Shown here: positions 52,296-60,077 of the stretch, in pieces
How positions within the stretch are numbered: the stretch's first letter is position 1
Layout: each line of letters begins with the position of its first letter
From: Blastococcus sp. MG754426
GTDB taxonomy: Bacteria; Actinomycetota; Actinomycetes; Mycobacteriales; Geodermatophilaceae
Reading direction: 5' to 3'
Length of the DNA stretch: 60,077 nt
Assembly: GCF_021699055.1 (NCBI RefSeq)
Contig: NZ_SSXC01000017.1
Coordinates: 1-60,077 of the forward strand
Position numbers and translations under genes: made by a program
The notes under the pieces: generated by a model
What the model saw: the letters and a program-made list of their open reading frames with translations, nothing else
Told to the model about the DNA's origin: nothing
Database searches by the model: none

Positions 52296-52760
52296 TCACG
52301 ACAGCGCGGCGGCGTTCACCGCGCCGATGGCCACCAGGCTGATGCCGACGGCCCAGGCCGAGCCGCGCATCCGGGGCTCGTTCACCAGGGCGCGCACGTC
52401 GGTCGGGATGACCGCGTCGAGCAACCGCAGGGCGACGGCCTGCAGCACCACCCCGACCAGCCCGTAGACGGCGGCGTCGACGAGGCCCTGGCCGAGGCTG
52501 TCGGCGCTGGTCATGATCGCGGTGACGACGATGATCGCCAGGGCGATGTGGTTGGCACCCAGCAGGATCGCCGCGTTCGGGTTGTGGTCGGTGTAGACCT
52601 GGGTGCGCAGGTTCCCGGGCGTGAGCAGGTCCAGCGCGAGGAAGCCGAGCGCGAGCACGCCGACGCCGATGCCGAACCAGAGCAGCGTCGCCAGGACGCC
52701 GTCGAGCAGCGCCCCGCCCTCGACCGTGCCGAACTCGAGGGCCTGCCAGGTCGTGGTCAC
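52296..52760 (-). CDS. DUF350 membrane protein
   Basis: The protein is 154 aa with four hydrophobic segments (near 20-40, 70-90, 100-120 and 130-150). NPNAAILLGANHIALAIIV (split as NPNAAILLGAN and HIALAIIV) is typical of DUF350 (YjfL). These proteins occur beside polyamine synthase and PspA genes in stress loci. GTG 52760 has CAGGAGAG upstream. The speE-like gene follows directly and the DUF4247 lipoprotein is just ahead. Confidence 0.87.
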   Translation of the reverse strand: MTTTWQALEFGTVEGGALLDGVLATLLWFGIGVGVLALGFLALDLLTPGNLRTQVYTDHNPNAAILLGANHIALAIIVVTAIMTSADSLGQGLVDAAVYGLVGVVLQAVALRLLDAVIPTDVRALVNEPRMRGSAWAVGISLVAIGAVNAAALS

Positions 52761-52800
52761 GTCGGGAACTCTCCTGAGGTCGGGGTGGGGGAGCAGCGGA

Positions 52801-53205
52801 TCACTTGCCGTCGCCCGGGCCGCCGCCGCCACCGGTGCCGGCGGGTGAGCCGGGGCGGAAGCCGGGGCCGAGGAAGGCGAAGAAGCCGCTGCGGTAGCGG
52901 CCGTCGAGGTCCTCCACCCGCACGGTGCTGCCGCCGGCGGCCGCGCTCACCACGACGATGTCGTCGTCGTAGCGGAGGTACTCGTTGCCGCCGTCGGCCT
53001 GCCGCTCGGCGGGCCGCACCGCGTCGGCGATCGCCGCGGTCGTGGTGCCCACCGGGTCGGGCGAGGCGTAGACCCAGGTGTCGTCCACGGTGCTGGTCCG
53101 CTCGTAGGTGTCGTCGAGGAAGTCGCGCACCCGCGTGCCGCTGCCGCACCCGGCGAGCAGGACGGCGGCGAGCAGGAGCGCCGCCAGCCGGCGGGCCGGG
53201 CTCAC
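52801..53205 (-). CDS. DUF4247 lipoprotein
   Basis: The protein is 134 aa. Signal peptide with lipobox LAGC at about residues 15-18; the mature part ends in a Gly-rich tail. YRSGFFAFLGPGF and the RYDDDIVVVS strand are DUF4247 features. The lipoprotein would be anchored on the outer membrane leaflet side of the single membrane. GTG 53205 overlaps the DUF2617 stop, so the pair is co-translated. Confidence 0.82.
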   Translation of the reverse strand: MSPARRLAALLLAAVLLAGCGSGTRVRDFLDDTYERTSTVDDTWVYASPDPVGTTTAAIADAVRPAERQADGGNEYLRYDDDIVVVSAAAGGSTVRVEDLDGRYRSGFFAFLGPGFRPGSPAGTGGGGGPGDGK

Positions 53206-53708
53206 GGCACCCACCTCGTGCGCGTCGTGACCAGCTCGCCGGAGTCGCCGGCCGGGTAGAGGTGCCAGGTCTGCCAGGCCCAGCCGCCGTCCAGCGGCTG
53301 CGCGGTCAGGGCGGTCAGCGCGTCGGCCGCGCCGGGGAAGGCGCCGCACAGCCACGCCGGGTCGCCGGCGGCCCGGGCACGCAACCGCGCCGCCGTCGCG
53401 TCGAGCTCCGCGCGCGTCGCGGTGGTGGTGGCCGCGGTGAACGCATAGCCGCCCGAGCGCTGCTCCGCCGGGAGCGGGCGGCCCCCCGCGGCGACGGCGT
53501 CGCACGACACCTCCTCGGTGAGCCGGTGACCGCGGACCTCGGCGGCGACCACGTGCGAGGCGCCCAGCACGCCGAGGACCACCGAGGCGCCCGCCGCACC
53601 GGGCAGCCGCAGCTGCGCCAGCGGGGTGGGGGCCGGCCCGTCGAGCAGCAGCCCCAGGGCACCGGCGGAGACGTCGCGGGGGGCGATGTCCAGCTGGTGC
53701 AGGCTCAT
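53202..53708 (-). CDS. DUF2617 protein
   Basis: The protein is 168 aa, soluble. GASHVVAAEVRGHRLTEEVSCD and AWQTWHLYPAGDSGELVTTRTRW (split WQTWHLYP and GELVTTRTRW) are DUF2617 blocks. Function unknown. ATG 53708 overlaps the DUF4178 stop (ATGA). Part of the five-gene operon ending with speE. Confidence 0.85.
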   Translation of the reverse strand: MSLHQLDIAPRDVSAGALGLLLDGPAPTPLAQLRLPGAAGASVVLGVLGASHVVAAEVRGHRLTEEVSCDAVAAGGRPLPAEQRSGGYAFTAATTTATRAELDATAARLRARAAGDPAWLCGAFPGAADALTALTAQPLDGGWAWQTWHLYPAGDSGELVTTRTRWVP

Positions 53709-54319
53709 GTCCCGGGCGTCCGGTGGTAGACGGTCAGCTCGCCACGGCTGACGGCCCGGCCCGTGGAGACCTCCCACGACTGGGTCGGCGCCCAGCGCTC
53801 GAAGGCGATCAGCCCGGTCCGGTCCGCCGTCGCGTAGTCGGCGTAGTCCACGGTGCCGCTGGGCGGGGTGCCGGTCGTGCCCTCGGCGGTGTACGAGGCG
53901 CGGCCCCGCTCGACCTGCCGGTGCACGCGGTCGTCCAGGACCACGTCGCCGTCGGGGGTCAGGTTCGTGCCCTCGCGACGCATCCACAGCGTCATCTCGA
54001 GGTCGCCCTCGTCGTCCTCCACGGTGAGCCAGCGGCGGCCGGTCGACCCGTCGAGCAGGTGCTCGCGCCAGGTCATCCCGCCCTCCTCCAGCACGATCGT
54101 GCCGCGGACGACGTGGTCGATGCCGGCGTAGGTGATCACGTCGCCGACGCCGATGGCGTGCGGGTCGTAGACGTCGGGCTCGTCGGCCAGCGGGTCGACC
54201 CGGGCGCGCGGCGCCGCGGCGCGCGCCAGGTTGCGCCGGCGCAGCACGAGCACGACCACGGCGAGCACCGCGAGGACCACGAGGACGACGACCAGCAGGA
54301 CGAGCAGCACATCGGGCAT
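53705..54319 (-). CDS. DUF4178 protein with N-terminal membrane anchor
   Basis: The protein is 204 aa. A membrane segment spans residues 4-26 (rich in Val/Leu), then the DUF4178 domain: VGDVITYAGIDHVVRGTI, EEGGMTWREHLLDG, WLTVEDDEG. Function unknown; the fold is proposed to bind a small ligand or lipid. It is the first gene of the five-gene operon. Its ATG at 54319 has GGGAGG upstream. Confidence 0.87.
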   Translation of the reverse strand: MPDVLLVLLVVVLVVLAVLAVVVLVLRRRNLARAAAPRARVDPLADEPDVYDPHAIGVGDVITYAGIDHVVRGTIVLEEGGMTWREHLLDGSTGRRWLTVEDDEGDLEMTLWMRREGTNLTPDGDVVLDDRVHRQVERGRASYTAEGTTGTPPSGTVDYADYATADRTGLIAFERWAPTQSWEVSTGRAVSRGELTVYHRTPGT

Positions 54320-54423
54320 CGCGGGGCCTCCCGGCGGGGTGCGTTCGGGGGAGAACCTATCGCGCCGGAAGATCGTCCCGGGACCGCGCTGCCCCGGCCC
54401 GGTGCGGCCCGCGGCAGCGGGGC

Positions 54424-55194
54424 TCAGCCGCCGGTGGCGCGCGCGCCCGCGGGCTCGGTCCGGTCGGCGTCGTCCGCCGGCTCCTCCGCCGGACCGGCGG
54501 CGCTGTTGCCGTGGAACGCCGTCTGCGGGGCGGCGGGACCGCCGGGGCGCCGCCCGGTCCGGTCGGCGGCGAGCGCCTCGGGGGCCAGCGCCGGGTCGAC
54601 CCGGCCCCACTCGGTCTCGACGTCGGTGAGCAGGGCCTCCAGGTAGGCGCGCAGCTGCGCCCGGCACGCCTGGGCGAACGCCTTCAGGAACGCCACCTGC
54701 TCCTCCAGCTCGGCGGCGGTGCGCTGCCCGGCGGCGTCGCCGTCCCCGCCGGTCGGCACGCTGAGGCGCGCGGCGGCCTCCTGCGCCGCCTGCATGATCG
54801 CACCGGCGTTCTCGCGCGCCAGCCGCAGCTGCTCCTCGTACTGGTCGCGGGCCTCGGCCGTCATCTGCCGGCTGAAGTCCTCGGCCTCGGCGACGTACTC
54901 GTCGGCGGTCTGCTGGGCGCTGGCGAGGATCTTCACCGCCTGCTCGCTGGGCGGCTCGGGCACCGTGGCGCCCGACAGGCGCTGCTCCAGCTCGGTGACC
55001 CGGTGCCGCAGCTCGTCGCGCTCGCCCACGAGGCTGCCCACCTCCGCGGCCACCATGTCGCGGAAGCGGTCGACCTCGGCCTGGTCGTAGCCGGGGTGCA
55101 GCATCGAACCGGAGGTGAACCGGGCGCCGCGGATCTGCTCCGGCGTCAGCCGCCGGGCGGCCCCTCCGTTCCCGGACGTCTCGGTGGTGGTCAT
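54424..55194 (-). CDS. DivIVA-domain coiled-coil protein
   Basis: The protein is 256 aa. Residues 15-50 (RFTSGSMLHPGYDQAEVDRF, here LHPGYDQAEVDRF) match the DivIVA N-terminal domain, followed by a coiled coil from about 55 to 190 and a disordered acidic C-terminus. DivIVA proteins recruit cell wall or division machinery to poles and septa; this short version resembles Wag31/SepIVA relatives. ATG 55194 overlaps the flavohemoglobin stop (ATGA), so it is co-translated with that redox protein. Confidence 0.87.
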   Translation of the reverse strand: MTTTETSGNGGAARRLTPEQIRGARFTSGSMLHPGYDQAEVDRFRDMVAAEVGSLVGERDELRHRVTELEQRLSGATVPEPPSEQAVKILASAQQTADEYVAEAEDFSRQMTAEARDQYEEQLRLARENAGAIMQAAQEAAARLSVPTGGDGDAAGQRTAAELEEQVAFLKAFAQACRAQLRAYLEALLTDVETEWGRVDPALAPEALAADRTGRRPGGPAAPQTAFHGNSAAGPAEEPADDADRTEPAGARATGG

Positions 55195-56330
55195 TCGGTC
55201 ACCTTCCCCTCGGCACTGGGCCCCGGTCGGCTGGGGGCGAACACCTCGCTGCGCACCCGCTCCCGCGGCACGCCGTGCCCCAGGAGCCCCTCGACGGTCG
55301 CCTCCACCATCGGGGCCGGGCCGGCGACGTACACCTCCCGGCTGAGCCACGGCCCGTGCCGGAGGACGACGTCCCCGACGTCGCCGTGCTCCAGCCGGGA
55401 CAGGTCGTCGTCCGACACCGCGCACGTCACGTCCAGCCACGGGTGGGCGGCCTGCAGCTCCGCGATCGCCGCGCGGTCGTAGAGGTGGTCCTCGGCGCGG
55501 GCGCCCACGAAGAGGTCGACCCGGCGGGCCGGACCCTGCCGGGCCACCTGGTCGACGAGCGCCTTGAGCGGCGCCAGGCCCATGCCGCCGGCGACGAGCA
55601 GCAGGTCGCGGTCGGAGTCGGCGGCCAGCGTCAGCTCGCCCAGCGGCGGGCCCAGCCGCACGAGGTCGCCCACCTCGGTGCTACGGACGAGCGCGGTGCT
55701 GACCGGGCCGCCGGGGCGCGCCTTCACGTGCAGCTCCAGCGTGCCGTCGTCGCGGGGCGCGTTGGCGGGGGAGTAGTAGCGCCACAGCCGCGGACGGCGG
55801 TCGATCTCCAGCGACATCGACTGCCCGGGCAGGTAGTTCACCGGCACCTCGGGCCGTAGCTGCAGCACGGCCACGTCGATCGCCCGCCGCTCGTGCGCCA
55901 CCACCTCGGCCCGCCAGGTCGCGGGCTGGTCGGCGGACTCCTCGGCGCCCTGGATCATCACCGAGGCGACGAGCTCGTAGGCCTCGGTCCAGGTGCGGGC
56001 GCGGTGCTCGTCCCACTCGTCGTCGAAGTGCTCCAGCGTCGCGAGCAGGCTGGGCATGACCGCCGGGTAGTGCGCGGGCAGGGTGCCGAACTTGCGGTGG
56101 TCGTGGCCGAGCTGCTTGAGGATCGGCACCAGCGCGTCGAGGTCGTCGACGTGCGACACGACCTCGCCGAGGGCGTGGAAGAACCGGTCGCGCTGGTGGG
56201 CCATCGAGACGGGGAACATCGCCCGGGTCTCGGGGTGGCTGAGGAACAGGTGCGAGTAGAAGTACAGGGGGGCCTCGTCGCCGGTGGCCGCCGCCTTGGC
56301 GAAGCTGGCCCGCATCGCGGCGATGTCCAT
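55191..56330 (-). CDS. hmp: Flavohemoglobin (globin + ferredoxin-NADP reductase)
   Basis: The protein is 379 aa. Residues 1-135 are a globin: LFLSHPETRAMFP and GHDHRKFGTLPAHY with the proximal His in HRKFG. Residues 150-375 are a reductase with RLWRYYSPANAP (FAD) and LLVAGGMGLAPLKAL (NAD). It converts nitric oxide to nitrate with O2 and NADH. The usual length is about 400. ATG 56330 starts the globin without a signal peptide. The DivIVA protein follows in ATGA overlap. Confidence 0.88.
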   Translation of the reverse strand: MDIAAMRASFAKAAATGDEAPLYFYSHLFLSHPETRAMFPVSMAHQRDRFFHALGEVVSHVDDLDALVPILKQLGHDHRKFGTLPAHYPAVMPSLLATLEHFDDEWDEHRARTWTEAYELVASVMIQGAEESADQPATWRAEVVAHERRAIDVAVLQLRPEVPVNYLPGQSMSLEIDRRPRLWRYYSPANAPRDDGTLELHVKARPGGPVSTALVRSTEVGDLVRLGPPLGELTLAADSDRDLLLVAGGMGLAPLKALVDQVARQGPARRVDLFVGARAEDHLYDRAAIAELQAAHPWLDVTCAVSDDDLSRLEHGDVGDVVLRHGPWLSREVYVAGPAPMVEATVEGLLGHGVPRERVRSEVFAPSRPGPSAEGKVTE

Positions 56331-56579
56331 CCGTGCGTGCCTCCTCGCGGCGGTTGCGTCCGTCCCGGCGAGCGCTCACCGGCACCGGTCCGCGACGACC
56401 CCGGAGCGCTCCGCTCTGCCCTTCCCCGGCGCGCTCGCCGCCACACGGCCCGCCCGGAGGTTTCTGGCGCGCCCGTTGCGGACGGGGGCAGAAAACTCGC
56501 TCGCCGCCGATGAGCCGGGCGGGCAGAGTCGGTCTCCACCACGAGGAGACCGCACGACGCGAACCCGGGTGAGGTACCC
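56331..56579. promoter_or_regulatory. Divergent gap between flavohemoglobin and ABC exporter, with one inverted repeat
   Basis: 249 bp with no gene. GGTCTCC (56531-56537) and GGAGACC (56545-56551) form a perfect 7-bp repeat with a 7-nt spacer, about 30 nt before the exporter ATG. It may be the operator of a repressor for the drrAB-like genes. The AT-richest patch (AGAAAACTC) near 56490 is a possible -10 zone. Confidence 0.45.
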
Positions 56580-57569
56580 ATGCCGCTGCACGCACCCCTG
56601 GCCGTCGAGGCCACGGCGCTGACCAAGTCCTACGGGGCGACGACCGCGGTGGACGGGCTGGACCTCGCCGTGCCGGCGGGCACCGTCTACGGCGTGCTCG
56701 GCCCCAACGGGGCGGGAAAGACCACGACCATCCGCATGCTCGCCACGCTCATCAGGCCCGACTCGGGGAGCGCGCGGGTGCTCGGCCACGACGTCGTCAC
56801 CGAGGCCGACGCCGTGCGCGCGGAGGTGAGCCTGACCGGCCAGCTGGCCTCGGTGGACGAGGAGCTGACCGGCCGCGAGAACCTGGTGCTGCTCGGCCGG
56901 CTCCTCGGGCTCTCCCGCGCGGGGGCGCGGGCCCGCGCCGACGAGCTGCTGGAGGCGTTCGGGATCGCCACGGCCGCCGGCAGGCTGGTCAAGCACTACT
57001 CGGGCGGCATGCGCCGCCGGCTGGACATCGCGGCGAGCATCGTCGTCACCCCGCGGCTGATGTTCCTCGACGAGCCGACCACCGGGCTCGACCCGCGCTC
57101 GCGGAACCAGGTCTGGGAGATCGCCCGCGCGCTGGTCGCCGGGGGCACCACGATCCTGCTCTGCACGCAGTACCTGGAGGAGGCCGACCAGCTCGCCGAC
57201 GGCATCGCGGTCATCGACCACGGCCGGGTGATCGCCGAGGGCACGCCGGCGCAGCTCAAGGCGTCGGTGGGCACGGGGGCGCTGCACGTGCGGCTGCTCG
57301 ACCCCGACCGCCGGCCCGACGCGGCCGGCGTGCTGGAGCGCGCGCTCGGCCCGGTCTCCCTGCAGCCGGACCCGGCGGTGCTCTCGGCCACCTGCCCCGA
57401 CCCCGCCCGGGCCGCCGCCGCGGTGGCCGAGCTGGCCCGGACCGGCATCGGCCTCGCCCACTTCTCGCTGGACCAGCCCAGCCTGGACGAGGTGTTCCTG
57501 GCGCTCACCGGGCGCGGCGCCGAGGAGCCGCCCGGATCCGCCCCCACCTTCGAGGAGCAGACGTCATGA
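56580..57569 (+). CDS. DrrA-type ABC transporter ATP-binding protein
   Basis: The protein is 329 aa. GPNGAGKTT (Walker A), [12 protein letters not shown] (signature) and [13 protein letters not shown] (Walker B) are present, with the DrrA-specific C-terminal extension. It powers efflux of daunorubicin-like or other amphipathic compounds with the next gene. ATG 56580 has GTGAGG upstream. The permease overlaps by ATGA. Confidence 0.92.
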   Translation: MPLHAPLAVEATALTKSYGATTAVDGLDLAVPAGTVYGVLGPNGAGKTTTIRMLATLIRPDSGSARVLGHDVVTEADAVRAEVSLTGQLASVDEELTGRENLVLLGRLLGLSRAGARARADELLEAFGIATAAGRLVKHYSGGMRRRLDIAASIVVTPRLMFLDEPTTGLDPRSRNQVWEIARALVAGGTTILLCTQYLEEADQLADGIAVIDHGRVIAEGTPAQLKASVGTGALHVRLLDPDRRPDAAGVLERALGPVSLQPDPAVLSATCPDPARAAAAVAELARTGIGLAHFSLDQPSLDEVFLALTGRGAEEPPGSAPTFEEQTS

Positions 57570-58393
57570 CCACCCTCACCACGGACGCCGACACCGCGGC
57601 GGTGCGCCGGGCGATCGCCGGCACGGAGCGGCCGCCACGACCCGGGCCGCTGCAGGCGGCGCTGACCTTCGGCTGGCGCGGCATGCTGAAGGTCAAGCAC
57701 GTGCCCGAGCAGTTGCTCGACGTGACCGTCACGCCGGTGATGTTCCTGCTGATGTTCACCTACCTGTTCGGCGGCGCCATCGCCGGCTCCACCAGCGCGT
57801 ACCTGGACTACACGCTGCCCGGGCTGCTGGTCATGTCGGTGCTGTTCACCACCGTCTACTCCGGCGTCGCGCTCAACACCGACCTGACCAAGGGCGTCGT
57901 CGACCGGTTCCGCTCGCTGCCGATCTGGCGCCCGGCACCGCTGCTGGGCTCGCTGCTCGGCGACAGCGTCCGGTACGTCGTGGCCGGCACGGTGATCATC
58001 GTCGTCGGCGTGCTGCTGGGCTACCGGCCGGACGCCGGGGTGTCCGGTGCCGTCGCCGCGCTCGCCCTCGTGGTGGTCTTCTCGTTCGGGCTGTCGTGGG
58101 CGTTCTCGGTGCTCGGCCTGCTCCTGCGCAGCCCCAACGCGGTCATGAACGCGGGTTTCATGGGCATCTTCCCGCTGACGTTCCTGTCCAACGTCTTCGT
58201 CGACCCGGCCACGCTGCCCGGGCCGCTGCAGGCGTTCGTCGACGTCAACCCCATCTCGATCCTGGCGACGGCGTCGCGGTCGCTCATGGCCGGGGAGCCC
58301 GACGTGCCGGCGATCCTCGTCTCGCTGGCGGTGGCCGCGGCCCTGGCGCTGGTGTTCCTGCCGATCACCACGCGGCTGTACCGGAGCCGCTGA
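57566..58393 (+). CDS. DrrB-type ABC-2 permease
   Basis: The protein is 275 aa with six membrane segments. [38 protein letters not shown] (split [11 protein letters not shown] and [10 protein letters not shown]) and FLSNVFVDP are family blocks of ABC-2 type drug exporters. It pairs with the ATPase gene; together they expel a drug or lipid. It is convergent with the MFS gene, 3 nt apart. Confidence 0.9.
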   Translation: MTTLTTDADTAAVRRAIAGTERPPRPGPLQAALTFGWRGMLKVKHVPEQLLDVTVTPVMFLLMFTYLFGGAIAGSTSAYLDYTLPGLLVMSVLFTTVYSGVALNTDLTKGVVDRFRSLPIWRPAPLLGSLLGDSVRYVVAGTVIIVVGVLLGYRPDAGVSGAVAALALVVVFSFGLSWAFSVLGLLLRSPNAVMNAGFMGIFPLTFLSNVFVDPATLPGPLQAFVDVNPISILATASRSLMAGEPDVPAILVSLAVAAALALVFLPITTRLYRSR

Positions 58394-58396
58394 ACC

Positions 58397-59644
58397 TCAG
58401 GCGGCGCGCGCTCCTGCCGTGGCCGGGACGGGCGCCGACCGCGGGATCGCCAGGCCGCCGACCAGGCCGGCGGCGAGGACGGCGGTGCTCACGCCGAACG
58501 CCACCTGGAAGCCGGCCACGTCGGTGAGCCAGCCCGCGACCAGGGGGCCGGCGATGGCGCCGAGGTCGGCCGACATCTGGAACACGGCGACGACGCGGCC
58601 ACCCCGGCCGCCGCTGAGGTCGCCGACCAGCGCCGCCGGTGCGCTGGCCAGCAGCGAGGCACCCAACCCGAAGACCGCCATCGAGACCAGGAAGGCCCAG
58701 GTCGCCGGGGGCAGCACCAGCACCGCCATGGCCGCGGTCGCCAGCGCCGCCCCGAGGACGAGCGAGGGCCGCCGTCCCCACGCGTCGACGAGCCGGCCGG
58801 AGCGGAGCAGCCCCAGCGCCTGGGCCAGCGAGCCGGCCAGCAGTCCGGCCCCGGCCCAGGCCACCGTGCGCCCCAGCTCCTCGGTGACGTAGAGCGGCAC
58901 GAGCGAGTTGCGGACGCCGAACAGCACCCAGCCGACGCCGAAGTTGGCCACCAGCGCGGCCAGGTAGACGCGGGAGCGCAGGGCGCTGCCCAGCCGGACC
59001 GGGCCGGCGTCGAGGTCCGGCCCGGCGACGTCGGCCGCCGCGGGCGCCGCGGGGTCGGGCTCGGCGGTGCGCAGCAGCGCGATGCCGACCGCGCCGGCGA
59101 CCAGCAGGAAGCCGGCGTAGAGGAAGAACGGCAGCCGCGGGGAGAGCTCCGCGAGCAGCCCGCCGGCGGCGGGGCCGGCGATGCCGCCGAGGATGAAGCC
59201 GCCCTGCCAGGTGGCGGCGGCCCGGCCGCGGTGCGACGGCGGGGCCACCCGCAGCAGCAGCGACAGCGCGGCCACGGTGAACATGGCGCTGCCGATGCCA
59301 CCCGCGGCGCGCAGCCCCAGGAAGAGGGGGAACGAGCCGGCGAGCCCGGCGAGCCCCGTGGTGACGGCGACGATCACCAGGCCGGAGGCGAGCACCAGGC
59401 GCTCGCCGAACCGCTCGACCAGGGTGCCGCCGCTGAAGGCGGAGACGAAGCGGAAGAACGCGAAGGCGCTCACCGCCAGGCCGACGGCGGTGGTCCCCAC
59501 CCCGAAGGAGCGGGCGAACAGCGGGATCGCCGGCGCGACGATGCCGAAGCCGAGGGCCACGACGAAGGCGATGACCGCCAGGACCCTGACCTCGCGGGGC
59601 AGCCCGCCCCCCGTCCCGACCCGCACGAGAGGCGATCGTCCCAC
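58397..59644 (-). CDS. MFS transporter
   Basis: The protein is about 415 aa with 12 membrane segments. It has GTLVERFGERLVLASG between segments 2 and 3, a long central loop, and VDAWGRRPSLVLG between segments 8 and 9, typical of drug:H+ antiporter-like MFS proteins. Substrate unknown. GTG 59644 is used; GTG 59626 is an alternative start. The C40 peptidase ends just upstream at a very strong hairpin. Confidence 0.87.
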   Translation of the reverse strand: MGRSPLVRVGTGGGLPREVRVLAVIAFVVALGFGIVAPAIPLFARSFGVGTTAVGLAVSAFAFFRFVSAFSGGTLVERFGERLVLASGLVIVAVTTGLAGLAGSFPLFLGLRAAGGIGSAMFTVAALSLLLRVAPPSHRGRAAATWQGGFILGGIAGPAAGGLLAELSPRLPFFLYAGFLLVAGAVGIALLRTAEPDPAAPAAADVAGPDLDAGPVRLGSALRSRVYLAALVANFGVGWVLFGVRNSLVPLYVTEELGRTVAWAGAGLLAGSLAQALGLLRSGRLVDAWGRRPSLVLGAALATAAMAVLVLPPATWAFLVSMAVFGLGASLLASAPAALVGDLSGGRGGRVVAVFQMSADLGAIAGPLVAGWLTDVAGFQVAFGVSTAVLAAGLVGGLAIPRSAPVPATAGARAA

Positions 59645-59673
59645 GCCCGGCCCGCGCGGCCGCCGCCGAGGTC

Positions 59674-59708
59674 CCGGCGTGCGGGCGGCCGGGCCGCCCG
59701 CACGCCGG
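59674..59708 (-). terminator. Very strong hairpin after the C40 peptidase
   Basis: A 17-bp perfect inverted repeat (arms 59674-59690 and 59692-59708, one-base centre) starts 8 nt after the peptidase stop and lies 30 nt before the MFS start. Written in part, it begins CCGGCGTGCGGG. It is the most stable stem in the window. Confidence 0.75.
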
Positions 59709-59715
59709 AGTGCTG

Positions 59716-60077
59716 TCAGGCGATGCGGCGGGCGAAGGGGGCGTCGCCCATGGAGTTGATCGACGACACCTTCACCGGCACGCCGTAGGTGGAGGCGTGC
59801 ACCATCTGGCCGTTGCCGATGTACATCCCCACGTGGCTGACCGGCGAGTAGTAGAAGAGCAGGTCGCCGGGCTGCAGCGCCGAGAGGGGCACCGGGGTGC
59901 CCATCGTCGACTGCATCCGGCTCGAGTGCGGCAGGCTGATGCCGGCGGCCGCGTAGGCGTACTGCATGAGGCCCGAGCAGTCGAAGGCGTCCGGCCCGGC
60001 GGCCGCCCACACGTAGGGGTCGCCGATCTGCGCCATGGCCGTGTTCACCGCGGTCTGCGCCGCCCCGCTGCCGCCGG
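59716..60077 (-). CDS. NlpC/P60 (C40) peptidoglycan peptidase, 5' part cut by window edge
   Basis: The visible 119 residues form a C40 domain: DAFDCSGLMQYAY (catalytic Cys), SHVGMYIGNGQMVHAS (catalytic His and third polar residue), LQPGDLLFYY. These enzymes cut gamma-D-glutamyl-diaminopimelate links or related bonds in peptidoglycan. The N-terminus continues off the right edge, so signal peptide and extra domains cannot be seen; a possible start at 60048 (GTG) is only internal because the frame continues upstream. Confidence 0.9.
   Translation of the reverse strand, partial: GGSGAAQTAVNTAMAQIGDPYVWAAAGPDAFDCSGLMQYAYAAAGISLPHSSRMQSTMGTPVPLSALQPGDLLFYYSPVSHVGMYIGNGQMVHASTYGVPVKVSSINSMGDAPFARRIA

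Overview
The window looks like a chromosome segment of a high-GC actinobacterium. The DNA is very GC-rich throughout, many genes begin with GTG, and most stops sit in 4-nt ATGA or GTGA overlaps with the next gene. DivIVA-domain, LpqB/GerMN-like, DUF4247 and DUF350 genes are all present. The gene set is reminiscent of Geodermatophilaceae (Blastococcus, Geodermatophilus, Modestobacter), but that assignment is an inference from remembered gene content, not a search. I see no phage genes, insertion sequences, CRISPR arrays, rRNA or tRNA genes. Both edges cut a gene: a UBP-type zinc finger protein on the left and an NlpC/P60 peptidase on the right.

Layout. 1-4.6 kb: a redox signalling cluster (UBP zinc finger, response-regulator/FAD-reductase fusion, cyclic-nucleotide-binding histidine kinase) with two small unknowns. 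4.6-5.5 kb: pyridoxal kinase. 5.6-12.2 kb: a divergent catabolic locus. An IclR regulator and an amidohydrolase face a CoA-transferase / citryl-CoA-lyase-like / oxidoreductase / intradiol dioxygenase operon across a control region with two palindromes. 12.3-14.5 kb: a hemerythrin-esterase fusion and a DUF421 protein. 14.6-23.7 kb: a one-carbon/metal region with two formaldehyde-dehydrogenase-like enzymes, a formate/nitrite channel, a cysteine-rich copper-binding protein, a cation/proton antiporter, a molybdopterin oxidoreductase lacking its Fe-S cysteines, a helical partner and an AceTr-like membrane protein. 23.7-28.7 kb: a two-component system with a GerMN lipoprotein and DUF2254 protein, then a metallophosphoesterase.

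29-41 kb: small lipoprotein, HxlR regulator with a clear operator, VOC protein, subtilase with a separate I9-like propeptide, STAS protein, phosphotransferase / histidine phosphatase / Mug glycosylase operon, flavodoxin-like protein, PAS-GAF-SpoIIE phosphatase, maltose acetyltransferase, glycosyltransferase and ATP-grasp protein. 41-49 kb: cold-shock protein, GH13 enzyme, two alpha/beta hydrolases, PspC, a cyclase plus ThDP-enzyme pair, DUF1330 and SDR proteins. 49-60 kb: release factor 3, a five-gene DUF4178-DUF2617-DUF4247-DUF350-SpeE operon, a flavohemoglobin-DivIVA pair, a DrrAB-type exporter, an MFS permease and the C40 peptidase.

The best candidates for something undescribed are the 5.6-12.2 kb catabolic locus, the Fe-S-less molybdoenzyme with its partners at 20.0-23.7 kb, the hemerythrin-esterase fusion, and a recurring GGGTAG/GGGTAC element placed 9-11 nt before ATG starts, which suggests leaderless alternative-sigma promoters. 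All function calls rest on reading the translated sequence; none was checked by a database search.
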